Shown: positions 26,348 through 33,149 of the stretch, piece by piece
Position numbering within the stretch: the first letter of the stretch is position 1
How the letters are laid out: each line of letters starts with the position of its first letter
Source of the DNA: Planococcus sp. MER TA 32b
GTDB lineage: Bacteria > Bacillota > Bacilli > Bacillales_A > Planococcaceae
Direction: 5' to 3'
DNA: 64,000 nucleotides
NCBI GenBank assembly: GCA_023715185.1
Contig: JAMCAN010000001.1
Span: 806,001 to 870,000, forward strand
Made by a program: the position numbers and the translations under genes
The notes under the pieces: generated by a model
What the model was told of the DNA's origin: nothing
The model's input: the letters and a program-made list of their open reading frames with translations, nothing else
The model's database searches: none

Positions 26348-27715
26348 TTATTCAATAGATATTGCTTTTCTGTAAATGGCTCCGGCTTTCCGATATAATT
26401 CCATTGCTTTTTCCTTTTGGTCAACACTGCGGTAATGGTCAGCCACGAGTGTGCAATAGTAGGCTTGATCCATATCATAGCCTTTGGCAAAAATATGTGG
26501 TAGCACTTCCATTTCAGCAAGATATTCAAAGCGTTCATGGTTCTCATACAACATTGCCTTCATCAAGTGGAATTGATTGAATACTTCAGCGACAAACTGA
26601 TTGGATAAAATACTGTCTTCCATTTCATACGTAGTCTGCGTACCGCGTTCACACCATTTCAAGGCTTTGTCTTTCCTCCCCAATTCCCAGTTGGCTTTGA
26701 TCAGGGTTGTATAGCAACGAAGTTCCTCGATGATGCTCCCTGACTCGATAATTCTCAAACACTTTTCCGTATGACGTATCGTCGCTTCGAAATCTTGGGA
26801 TAGAAAGTAAAGATAACCAAAGTTGTACTCAACAATAAACTCAAGTTCCGGCAGATTGACCTCTTCAATTACCTTCGCTGCCATTTGTAAATGATTAAGA
26901 CCATTTTTGATATTACGTGTTCTATGCTCCGCCAAACTAATACAAACATGACATTCTGCTATTCTCTTTGGATAAAACATATTATGATACAATTCAAGCG
27001 CTTTTTCCGCAAAATATACCGCATCCCGTGGTTTTACAAGTTGTCCGGATGTAATACCCAACGTATAATAAAGGTCTGCCATTTCAGGCGAAGGCAAATC
27101 CAAAGGGGCAGATGTCAAACAGCCCTTATATATATTCATCGCCTCTTGATAATCACCTTCAGAATAATAAATGTTTCCTCTGTATTTGTTTAGGAAGAAT
27201 AACTGTTGACTATTCATCAGATCTTTAAACTTACAAGCATTTTCATATGTTTCCAAAGCGGCACTTACATCACCAGTAACGACGTAGTATCGGATTGTAT
27301 GTATCAATAACTCAATGCGGTAAATTTCTTTCAAATGCTCTTTTTTTTGATTTTGCACAAAGTCGAACGCTTCAATCATTTTCGAGCGGCTCTTGATGTG
27401 TGTCAGTAATGACTTCAACTCCAGAATCCCATTTTCCACTAAAGGCAGTACGAAAGGATCTAACGGAATTCCTAATCGGAGACAGAGCTTTTTATATACT
27501 TTGTCTTCTAACGGAAATTGCTCCATTTCGGCCAGTCGCAAATTTTCTTGCGAAAGGGTTCCTGCAGCAAGTTCTTTTAAAGATAATCCTTGTTCAATGC
27601 GATGATACTTTACCCTTAAACCTCTGCCATAATTTTCGAGTTTTGATTTGTATGTACCAGCTCCTTCACTACTGTATACAGCAGTGCTTGAAGAAATTTC
27701 ACGCAGCATAGTCAC
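26348..27715 (-). CDS. RRNPP-type HTH-TPR transcription regulator (putative peptide receptor)
   Basis: 455 residues. A Xre-type helix-turn-helix lies at about 30-83 (YGRGLRVKYHRIEQGLSLKE, LAAGTLSQENLRLAEMEQ). The rest is an array of tetratricopeptide-like helices to the C-terminus (for example NIYYSEGDYQEAMNIYKGCL, GYLYFLSQDFEATIRHTEKC, and ADHYRSVDQKEKAMELYRKA). This is the size and layout of NprR-like members of the Rap-Rgg-NprR-PlcR-PrgX family, which bind re-imported peptides in the TPR groove. The start is GTG at 27715 with AAGGGGG 9 bp before; an ATG two codons on is an alternative. The pro-peptide gene follows in the same operon. Target genes are unknown. Confidence 0.85.
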   Translation of the reverse strand: MTMLREISSSTAVYSSEGAGTYKSKLENYGRGLRVKYHRIEQGLSLKELAAGTLSQENLRLAEMEQFPLEDKVYKKLCLRLGIPLDPFVLPLVENGILELKSLLTHIKSRSKMIEAFDFVQNQKKEHLKEIYRIELLIHTIRYYVVTGDVSAALETYENACKFKDLMNSQQLFFLNKYRGNIYYSEGDYQEAMNIYKGCLTSAPLDLPSPEMADLYYTLGITSGQLVKPRDAVYFAEKALELYHNMFYPKRIAECHVCISLAEHRTRNIKNGLNHLQMAAKVIEEVNLPELEFIVEYNFGYLYFLSQDFEATIRHTEKCLRIIESGSIIEELRCYTTLIKANWELGRKDKALKWCERGTQTTYEMEDSILSNQFVAEVFNQFHLMKAMLYENHERFEYLAEMEVLPHIFAKGYDMDQAYYCTLVADHYRSVDQKEKAMELYRKAGAIYRKAISIE

Positions 27716-27856
27716 TAGATGACTTCCCCCTTGTAATCATAAACCACTTTCTCTATCTCTACGGGTCCAATAAGCTTTATTGCCTTAAACAGTATATCAT
27801 CTGATTGAAACTAATTCACTAAATTTATCCAGTATAATAATCTATTTCCAATGAAA

Positions 27857-28018
27857 TTCGCGCCCCTGCGTCAGACACAACTCAATTTATTCACGACAAT
27901 TTGTATTCAAAAGAAGCTGTCTTCAGAAACCCCAGCGGTTTCCAAAGACAGCTTTCCTATTTTTATTCGAGATCGTAAATAGTCATAATAGTACCGGACG
28001 CAGGGAAGATCTGGAGTT
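27857..28018 (+). repeat. Structured interspersed repeat R, copy 3 (covarying stems)
   Basis: The same element with compensatory changes. The outer arms are CCCTGCGTC and GACGCAGGG (T-A to C-G relative to copy 1). The inner stem is AAGCTGTCTT/AAGACAGCTT and the tip AAACC/GGTTT. It lies between the divergent upstream region of the regulator gene and the 3' end of the VOC gene. Confidence 0.8.
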
Positions 28019-28029
28019 AACTCTTGCTG

Positions 28030-28428
28030 TTATTTGGGTAGATTCAGTTGCCACGAAACTCCATAACGGTCATTCAGCCAGCCGAATTTCCGGCTGAATC
28101 CATAATCACCTAATGGCATAAGTGCTTGGCCGCCTTCGCTCAGTTTCTGATAAAGGGTGTCAATTTCTTCTTCGGTGTTACACGTAACATATAGTGAGAA
28201 CGAAGGTGTGAAGGAAAACTGATGTTTTAAATTGCTGTCTATACACATGAATTCCTGTCCTTTCAAGGTGAAAGTTGCCTGCATAACAGTTCCTTCATCC
28301 CCACTTTCATTTGCACCATATCGAACGATATTTGTAATTGTTGAATCTTCAATCAGTGATGTGTAAAAATTCATCGCTTCTTCTGCTTTGCCCTCTTGAA
28401 ACATTAAAAATGGAGTAATCTTTTCCAT
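28030..28428 (-). CDS. VOC/PhnB-like family protein
   Basis: A 132-residue protein of the glyoxalase/bleomycin-resistance fold, PhnB-like subgroup. It starts EKITPFLMFQEGKAEEAMNF and ends YGFSRKFGWLNDRYGVSWQL, the conserved ends of that group (also annotated as 3-demethylubiquinone methyltransferase-like). The biochemical role of these small proteins is generally unknown. AGGAGCAGG precedes the ATG by 8 bp. It is a single-gene unit ending just before repeat copy 3. Confidence 0.85.
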   Translation of the reverse strand: MEKITPFLMFQEGKAEEAMNFYTSLIEDSTITNIVRYGANESGDEGTVMQATFTLKGQEFMCIDSNLKHQFSFTPSFSLYVTCNTEEEIDTLYQKLSEGGQALMPLGDYGFSRKFGWLNDRYGVSWQLNLPK

Positions 28429-28439
28429 TATGAACCTGC

Positions 28440-28912
28440 TCCTTTTAGTATCTATTTTTAAATTATTTGTTTAACCTATACTATCCATTCTTCAAGTAAA
28501 CTGTCTATTAGTTGAACTGGACTTGTTAAGATCATCTGAAATAAAAATAAGTAAATTCTTTTCCCAGGTAATGAAACAAAGGTTGGGTGTGTCACTGCCG
28601 GTGATAAGAGGTAAGGATTCATGTGGGCAAATTGAAAATTGTCTTTAATTTATACGCTGCAATTTAATATCTAAGAACAACCAATTCCGGGAATGCAACA
28701 TTTCTGGGGTTGGTTGTTTATTTTTAAGGAGACTATTGATAGTCTGCAGTTATTTTCATAAATATTACTTTTATTTTATTTCTGTAAAAGAAGATTTAGA
28801 AGAAGGAGAATCGGTTATGTACGGAGAAACTAACTTCTATCAATCGGTGCTGATATCCTTGGAGCCACTGGACTTATGCAGCAGGAGATTTTGGACATAA
28901 AGGAGGATACCT
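28440..28912. other. Intergenic stretch without a recognisable gene
   Basis: About 470 bp. It holds one terminator-like hairpin (28676-28727) with no annotated gene ahead of it. There is also a 27-codon open frame at 28817-28900 behind GAAGGAG (MYGETNFYQSVLISL...) that I cannot assign. An overlapping frame reads IGADILGATGLMQQEI, which could be a fragment of a lost enzyme. Nothing else is visible. Confidence 0.4.
28676..28727 (+). terminator. Terminator-like hairpin with no gene upstream
   Basis: AACAACCAA (28676-28684) pairs with TTGGTTGTT (28710-28718), followed by TATTTTTAA. The loop can form a second, weaker stem. Since nothing on this strand ends nearby, it could end an unannotated small RNA or attenuate the next gene. 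Confidence 0.5.
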
Positions 28913-29227
28913 ATGCCGAGCATGAAAGACAGAGGAGATTATCTCGAAATTACAACTGGAGCCTCGCGGGTGATTTTTACGAAGCAGTGCAAACTCACAA
29001 GGACGATCAATGATTTGCTCGTCGGGATATTCTTCGTGTTCGGCAGCTTGCTCAATTTTCTCGGAGCAGCGGAATTCTATGGCAATGTGCTGTATCTTCT
29101 CGGCAGTTCGATCTTGGCCGCCCGTGCGGTGAACAGCATCAGAGAAAACATCCGGGTGGAGCATGAAGTGAAGCAGCATAGTTTTGATGAGCCGGGTATT
29201 GAAGTGACCGGTACGAATATGGATTGA
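28913..29227 (+). CDS. YrhK-like small membrane protein
   Basis: A 104-residue protein with two hydrophobic helices (NDLLVGIFFVFGSLLNFL, and FYGNVLYLLGSSILAARAVN), between a charged N-terminus and a hydrophilic tail. The pattern of an NDxLxGxxFxxGS helix followed by a second short helix resembles YrhK-domain proteins of Bacillus, whose function is unknown. AAAGGAGG lies 6-7 bp before the ATG. A strong terminator follows, so it is a monocistronic gene. Confidence 0.65.
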   Translation: MPSMKDRGDYLEITTGASRVIFTKQCKLTRTINDLLVGIFFVFGSLLNFLGAAEFYGNVLYLLGSSILAARAVNSIRENIRVEHEVKQHSFDEPGIEVTGTNMD

Positions 29228-29236
29228 AAGAAAAAG

Positions 29237-29282
29237 AACATCCGAAGCCAGGAGTATTGCATTCTTGGCTTCGGATGTTTTG
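29237..29282 (+). terminator. Intrinsic terminator after the YrhK-like gene
   Basis: AACATCCGAAGCCA pairs with TTGGCTTCGGATGTT around a short loop, ending in TTTTGC. It lies between convergent genes and may also serve the small gene on the other strand. Confidence 0.85.
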
Positions 29283-29450
29283 CTATTCTCTATCTTCATC
29301 TTCGGTTTTCCGTTCTCTTTCTTCATCATCTTTCGGCTTGTAATCTTCTTTGTAAAAAGCCTGTTTCGCGCCTGAGACTATTTGCTGAGCCGCGTTGACA
29401 TCCATTTCGTCTCCGGTCATGTCTTCCTCCCGCTTCTTCTTATCGCTCAT
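29283..29450 (-). CDS. Small, highly charged hypothetical protein
   Basis: 55 residues beginning MSDKKKREEDMTGDEMDVNA and ending in a Glu/Asp/Lys/Arg-rich tail (KPKDDEERERKTEDEDRE). I chose the ATG at 29450 because AAAGGAG stands 8 bp before it. A longer in-frame opening runs into repeat copy 4 and has no ribosome site. No family is recognised. The composition suggests an unstructured cytoplasmic protein, perhaps stress- or spore-related, but that is only a guess. Confidence 0.5.
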   Translation of the reverse strand: MSDKKKREEDMTGDEMDVNAAQQIVSGAKQAFYKEDYKPKDDEERERKTEDEDRE

Positions 29451-29549
29451 TCCGGCAGCTCCTTTCGCTTGAAGAGTATGGTATTTAAATTCCCGTTTCG
29501 GCCGTCGGCTAAACAGTGCATGGATACAGTTGTCTATGAAGGAATGGAA

Positions 29550-29719
29550 TTCGCGCCCCTGTGTCAGGCTCAATTCAGTATATTCACTACTATTGAATTT
29601 CAAAGAAGCCGCCTCTAGAAATTGCAATGGTTTTCAAAAGAAGTTTCTTTATATTTATCCAGAACAGTAAATAGTGATAACTGCGCCGGACACAGGGAAC
29701 ATCTGGGAACTGCTGGAAA
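29550..29719 (+). repeat. Structured interspersed repeat R, copy 4
   Basis: It keeps both ends (GCGCCCCTGTGTCAGG and CCGGACACAGGG) and the conserved AAATAGTGATAA block, but the inner stem (AAGAAGCCGCCTC...) is degraded compared with copies 1-3. Confidence 0.75.
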
Positions 29720-29874
29720 TTATCGTCCCAGGGAAAGAAACAATTATGAACATAATAACTACCAAAAAGTAAAATGAAATTATAGCGGATTAGCGGTGCT
29801 ATGTAAAGGTTTGAGCGGCTTTGCGGCTTGAATTTCAAGTATTTTGTGGAAGTATTTAAATAATAAAAAATAAT

Positions 29875-29904
29875 TAGACAATTAAGGATATGTACCTATA
29901 TAAT
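29875..29904 (+). promoter_or_regulatory. Sigma-A-like promoter of the comK leader
   Basis: TAGACA (29875-29880), an 18-bp spacer and a perfect TATAAT (29899-29904). Transcription would start near 29911, giving a leader of about 290 nt before comK. An A+T-rich stretch directly upstream (29860-29873) could bind ComK or AbrB-type regulators; no clear ComK box is seen. Confidence 0.5.
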
Positions 29905-30048
29905 TAACAAAGTAAGGTCGCAAAGGAAGAACATGTGAGTTAAGGAAGCGCTTGATAAGGGGCGGCCATTAAAGAGAACAGAACAGGAACGGTTTAATTT
30001 CAAATAGGACTAATGGATCGAATGGAGCATAAAGGAGGTGAGCAGGAT

Positions 30049-30090
30049 GTGAAGGCGAAAGCGGTGGCAATAGAAAACCTCCGGGTGTGA
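30049..30090 (+). CDS. Possible 13-residue leader peptide upstream of comK
   Basis: GTG start 10 bp after AAAGGAGG, encoding MKAKAVAIENLRV and ending in two consecutive stops (TGA TAG). The last codons form the 5' arm of the downstream hairpin, so a ribosome on this ORF would open it. No homologue is known to me. An ATG two bases earlier meets a stop at once. Confidence 0.3.
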   Translation: MKAKAVAIENLRV

Positions 30091-30123
30091 TAGTCGTGGG
30101 GACATCACCCGGAGGAAGCAGCT

Positions 30124-30160
30124 GGAGTATACCAACTATTTGTTAGTATACTCCTTTTTT
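30124..30160 (+). terminator. Strong intrinsic terminator 42 bp upstream of comK
   Basis: GGAGTATAC (30124-30132) pairs perfectly with GTATACTCC (30146-30154), followed by six T. Only about 30 bp separate it from the comK ribosome site, too little for a separate promoter that does not overlap the terminator, so comK expression probably depends on readthrough. Confidence 0.8.
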
Positions 30161-30201
30161 AGGGAAAGTTTAAGCATTTACTTAAAAAAGGGGATAATGG
30201 G

Positions 30202-30780
30202 ATGAAGAAAAAAGAGATTATAAAGATGAAACAGGAATACGCGATCAGTTCTGAAACGATCATGGTGATTCCCAATTATGATGAGAATGGTTTTTTGACG
30301 TCTCTGCTGGGCAAAAAGGATGGCGTGACGAATGCCGGTCTGAGCCCGCTTGACTTGATCGACACGAACTTGCGCTACCGCGGTTCAAGCATGCGGGGAG
30401 CGATGGACGGCGCCCAGGCGATCCTTGAGAAAAAGAACATGAACCCGCTGATCCTGGACCGCGAACAGGACATCATCCTGTTTCCGTGCCGCTCACCGTT
30501 CCGGCCGGACTGTGTATGGCTGTCGCTCCGCCATGTGAAGAATTACAAAAACGTCGGCATCGGCCATACGCAAGTCGAGCTGAGCAACGAAAGCACCATC
30601 ACCATCGACGTCAGCAAACAGACTTTTGACAAGAAGATACAGCGGGCGTATGAGCTGCGTTATAAGATGCAGGCGCAGTCCCAGCAGTTTGAGGGCAAGG
30701 CGATGGAGAGCGGGATGTCGTATCATTTGTTTAAGAATGGGGATAAGCTGAATTATGTAGAGGGGCCGGCGTTGGAGTAG
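30202..30780 (+). CDS. comK: Competence transcription factor ComK
   Basis: 192 residues matching ComK of Bacillus along its length. Shared features are the LIDTNLRYRGSSMRGAMDGA segment (B. subtilis has IVDRSCRFFGSSYAG), NPLILDREQDIILFP, the conserved RPDCVWLSLRHVKNY, and the basic QRAYELRYKM region. ComK is the DNA-binding master activator of late competence genes (DNA uptake and recombination). A GGGG site lies 8 bp before the ATG. Regulation probably goes through the long terminator-containing leader upstream. The neighbouring RRNPP system is a possible upstream signal, but nothing in the sequence proves it. Confidence 0.88.
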   Translation: MKKKEIIKMKQEYAISSETIMVIPNYDENGFLTSLLGKKDGVTNAGLSPLDLIDTNLRYRGSSMRGAMDGAQAILEKKNMNPLILDREQDIILFPCRSPFRPDCVWLSLRHVKNYKNVGIGHTQVELSNESTITIDVSKQTFDKKIQRAYELRYKMQAQSQQFEGKAMESGMSYHLFKNGDKLNYVEGPALE

Positions 30781-30791
30781 GTGATTTTTTA

Positions 30792-30943
30792 TACGCGCCT
30801 GCGTAAGACCGGTTCGGATTGGTTAATATAATTGCATGCTAAAAAGATCGTGTCCGGAAACCAGGAGGTTGTTGGATACGGTCTTTTGGGTTTTATATGG
30901 AAAGATAAGAGTGCACCGAATACTGGGAACATAACCCAGGAAT
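30792..30943 (+). repeat. Structured interspersed repeat R, divergent copy 6
   Basis: A diverged member that still shows GCGCCTGCGTAAGAC at the left, AATTGCATGC, and GCACCGAATACTGGGAAC at the right. The inner stem is rebuilt with different bases: AAAGATCGTGTCC with GGATACGGTCTTT (G-U pairs allowed), and the tip AACC/GGTT is retained. The outer stem is no longer complementary. It lies 11 bp after comK. Confidence 0.6.
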
Positions 30944-31098
30944 AAAACCTTTATTTTTATCTTCCTCATACTCCTGGTTGCAGAAGTTGCCTAGATTTTT
31001 GATTGATTTTTATTGGTGGACCTTGGGTTTATTTGCATAGTAATTTTGTACTATGAATCATATAATGGAAGTATAAGTAAAAACAGGGGGCGGGAAGA

Positions 31099-31932
31099 AT
31101 GTTTTGTCCGAAATGTGGGAGAGGAAATCATTTCAGCGCGAAGAAGTGTGCGGAATGCGGGAAGTCGCTGAAGGCGGGAGATAAGAAGCCGGGCAGAGGT
31201 GTCGTGCGCTGGAGCTTGGCGGCAATTCTTTTGTTTGGAGGAGGCGCATACGGTTTCCAGCAATTTGCGGCTGGCGATGATGTGCAAGATTCAGCTGAAG
31301 TGAAAGCGGAAGAAAAGAAACCGGTAAAAGAAGCTCCTGAAAAAGAACAGGGAGCGGCTGGCGATAAACCGAAAACGGAACTCATCAAGGAAACGCAGCA
31401 AAAAGTCTATACGGTTCTGACTGGCGGCGGCATGGGATCCGGTTTTCTATATAACGAGTCGGGAATGGTCGTCACCAATGCGCATGTCGTTGTGGGTTAT
31501 ACCGACGTCGTGCTCCGCAATGTTGACGGGGAAGAGTATCCGGGCACAGTCGTTGGTATTTCGGATGTGGAAGACATTGCAATGATTCACGTGGAAGCTT
31601 TCGAAGGCGAGGCGCCGCTCGCATCTGAGATGGAAGAGACGCCTGTAGGCACGGAAGTCATCGCCCTCGGCAGTCCGAAAGGCTTGGAGAATACAGCTTC
31701 CATCGGCTACCTGACAGGCGTCGACCGGGATTTTTCATCTGATTACCAATACGAGGACATCTATCAGATCGATGCCCAGATCGCGCCGGGCAGCAGCGGC
31801 GGACCGTTGATCGATGCAGCGAGCGGCCGAGTCATCGGAATCAATTCCCTGGGCTACACGGATGACAATGCTTTTGGCTTCTCGATTCCGCTCTATTCGG
31901 TGGTGGACACTTTGGATGAGTGGGCGGGGTGA
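31099..31932 (+). CDS. Membrane-anchored trypsin-like serine protease (HtrA-like) with N-terminal zinc ribbon
   Basis: 277 residues. The N-terminal zinc ribbon has MFCPKCGRG and CAECGKSL (four Cys). One transmembrane helix lies at about 38-55, then a charged linker, then a chymotrypsin-fold domain with the catalytic His in NAHVVV, Asp in DVEDIAMIHV and Ser in APGSSGGPLI. There is no PDZ domain, unlike classical HtrA. The layout suggests a cytoplasmic ribbon and an outside protease, probably for envelope protein quality control. GGGGGCGGGAAGA precedes the ATG. Similar zinc-ribbon proteases are known in Bacilli. Confidence 0.86.
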   Translation: MFCPKCGRGNHFSAKKCAECGKSLKAGDKKPGRGVVRWSLAAILLFGGGAYGFQQFAAGDDVQDSAEVKAEEKKPVKEAPEKEQGAAGDKPKTELIKETQQKVYTVLTGGGMGSGFLYNESGMVVTNAHVVVGYTDVVLRNVDGEEYPGTVVGISDVEDIAMIHVEAFEGEAPLASEMEETPVGTEVIALGSPKGLENTASIGYLTGVDRDFSSDYQYEDIYQIDAQIAPGSSGGPLIDAASGRVIGINSLGYTDDNAFGFSIPLYSVVDTLDEWAG

Positions 31933-31956
31933 AGTGTTTTTGGCGGAGAGATTGTC

Positions 31957-32093
31957 GAACGCCCGATTAAATTCCTGAGCGCCCGAATAAATCGCTGAAC
32001 GCCTGATTATTTTCCTGAGCGCCTGAATAAATCGCTGAACGCCTGATTAATTTTCTGAACGCCCGATTACCTCCAGAGCGCCGATTTACGCTG
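31957..32093. repeat. Tandem array of a 20-bp unit, locus 1
   Basis: Nearly seven head-to-tail units such as GAACGCCTGATTAATTTTCT and GAGCGCCTGAATAAATCGCT. The two versions alternate, giving a 40-bp higher-order period. The last units are imperfect (19 and 18 bp). There are no spacers, so it is not a CRISPR array. The same array recurs at 54369-54523. It follows the protease gene. Confidence 0.85.
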
Positions 32094-32195
32094 ATTTTCA
32101 GACGCTGGAATGAGGAAAGCAATGTAAGAAAATGATGTTTCCCTCTATTGGGCATCAATATCTCCAAGTTTAAAGATCAAAAGACTTGAATTGAT

Positions 32196-32215
32196 GCTTT
32201 TCGCGGGCGAAAAGC
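32196..32215. repeat. Short hairpin repeat next to the 20-bp array, copy 1
   Basis: GCTTTTCG-CGGG-CGAAAAGC, an 8-bp perfect stem with a 4-base loop, preceded by AAAGATCAAAAG. The same stem with other loops occurs at 54315 and 54629, each time near the 20-bp tandem array. Confidence 0.6.
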
Positions 32216-32224
32216 GATAAGAAA

Positions 32225-32340
32225 TCGTGCCCCTGTGTCAGAGCCAATTCATTTTGCTCACAATAACTGCAAATAAAAGAAGCTGTCTCCAGAAAGCCCA
32301 CAGGCTTTTGGAGACAGCTTTTCTTTTTTCAACAACTATG
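32225..32340 (+). repeat. Structured interspersed repeat R, copy 5 (3' part missing)
   Basis: It contains the left arm (GTGCCCCTGTGTCAGAGCC) and an intact inner stem AAGCTGTCTCC/GGAGACAGCTT with tip AAAGCC/GGCTTT. This pairs perfectly although its bases differ from the other copies. The right end with GACACAGGG is absent. The hairpin, with T-rich flanks, may serve as terminator for the DsbA gene on the minus strand. Confidence 0.75.
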
Positions 32341-32353
32341 GTTACTCAGCAGG

Positions 32354-32986
32354 CTACTCATCCTCAGCAATCACTTGCTGCAATGCCTGTACGAATATTT
32401 CTGTCGGCTGTGCACCGGTTAACGCGTATTTTTTATTGATCAGATAAAACGGCACGCTGTTGACTCCGATCTGACTGCCTTCATTTTCATCCGCGCGCAC
32501 GGCATCCGCCATGTCGTCGCTGGCGAGCATCCGGCTGACCGCTTCACGGTCCAGGCCGACTTCCGCTGCGAGCTCTGTCAAGGTTTCGTGATCGCCGATA
32601 TGCTTGGATTCAGTAAAGTAGGCATGCAGGATCCGTTCGGTCATTTCGTTCATCAAGCCATGTTCTTTTGCAAACATCGTTAAGCGATGGGCGTCGAACG
32701 TGTTCGTTAAAATCAGCGTATCCATCCGGTAGTCCAGCCCGGACTCTTTCGCCATCTGGACCATGTTCTCTGTATTCGCTTTCGCTTGCTCGATGCTCAT
32801 GCCATATTTCTTGGCCAGCTTCTCGTGCATATTTTCTTTTATATCCCGCTCTATCGTCGGGTCCAGCTCGAAGCTTCTGTACGTCACTTCAATCGGATGG
32901 TCAATCTTCTGAATGGCGTCTTCCAGACGCCGTTTGCCAATATAGCAAAACGGTCAAGCAAAGTCGGTCCACATTTCGATCTTCAT
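32354..32986 (-). CDS. DsbA/FrnE-family thiol oxidoreductase with UGA at the first active-site Cys (selenoprotein candidate or pseudogene)
   Basis: From the ATG at 32986, with GGAGGG 8 bp upstream, the frame reads MKIEMWTDFA, then TGA (codon 11, 32954-32956), then PFCYIGKRRLEDAI and continues open to 32354, 210 codons in all. FrnE-like proteins have the redox motif C-P-F-C exactly there, so UGA replaces the first catalytic Cys. The rest is intact, with cis-Pro-type segment NSVPFYLINKKYALTGAQP and ending QALQQVIAEDE. Downstream of UGA are two possible hairpins: CCGTTT/AAACGG with a bulged T, and GGCGTCT/AGACGCC. Selenocysteine insertion or a point nonsense mutation are both possible; no sel genes are in the window. 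Without readthrough, only the part from MTYRSFELDP (32887) without the redox site could be made. Confidence 0.8.
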
Positions 32987-33149
32987 GGTTAAATCCCTCC
33001 AATAATGTAGTCAATTAAAAGGATATAAGAAATGAGGGGGATTTACACGTGATTAGGGTTGGGGAAATAGTATCAAAGTGGAAGTACATAAAAAATGAAT
33101 ACTTTGTATAAATAGAAAACGGATTAAATTTGTTGATGACGTACATGCT

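Larger units (their letters stand above)
29911..30160 (+). promoter_or_regulatory. comK leader with short ORF, hairpin and terminator
   Basis: The probable untranslated leader of comK. It contains AAAGGAGG (30031-30038), a 13-codon ORF (30049-30090), a hairpin whose 5' arm CCTCCGGGTG (30078-30087) is inside the ORF and pairs with CACCCGGAGG (30106-30115), and a strong terminator (30124-30160). The CCTCC of the arm could alternatively pair with the GGAGG of the ribosome site. This is the architecture of a translation-coupled attenuator; the mechanism is inference. Confidence 0.45.

Noticed and set aside
25956-26375. Plus-strand ORF with repeated DQGCGQRIATS units across the pheromone repeats
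   Set aside because: It is the antisense shadow of the 42-bp repeats. The minus-strand frame has a ribosome site, signal sequence, silent-only core variation and an operon partner; the plus frame has none.
28817-29000. Oxidoreductase gene fragment (IGADILGATGLMQQEI)
   Set aside because: The fragment is too short and overlaps the well-supported YrhK-like gene in another frame; no family could be assigned.
31957-32093. CRISPR array
   Set aside because: Units are contiguous 20-bp repeats without spacers, and no cas genes are present.
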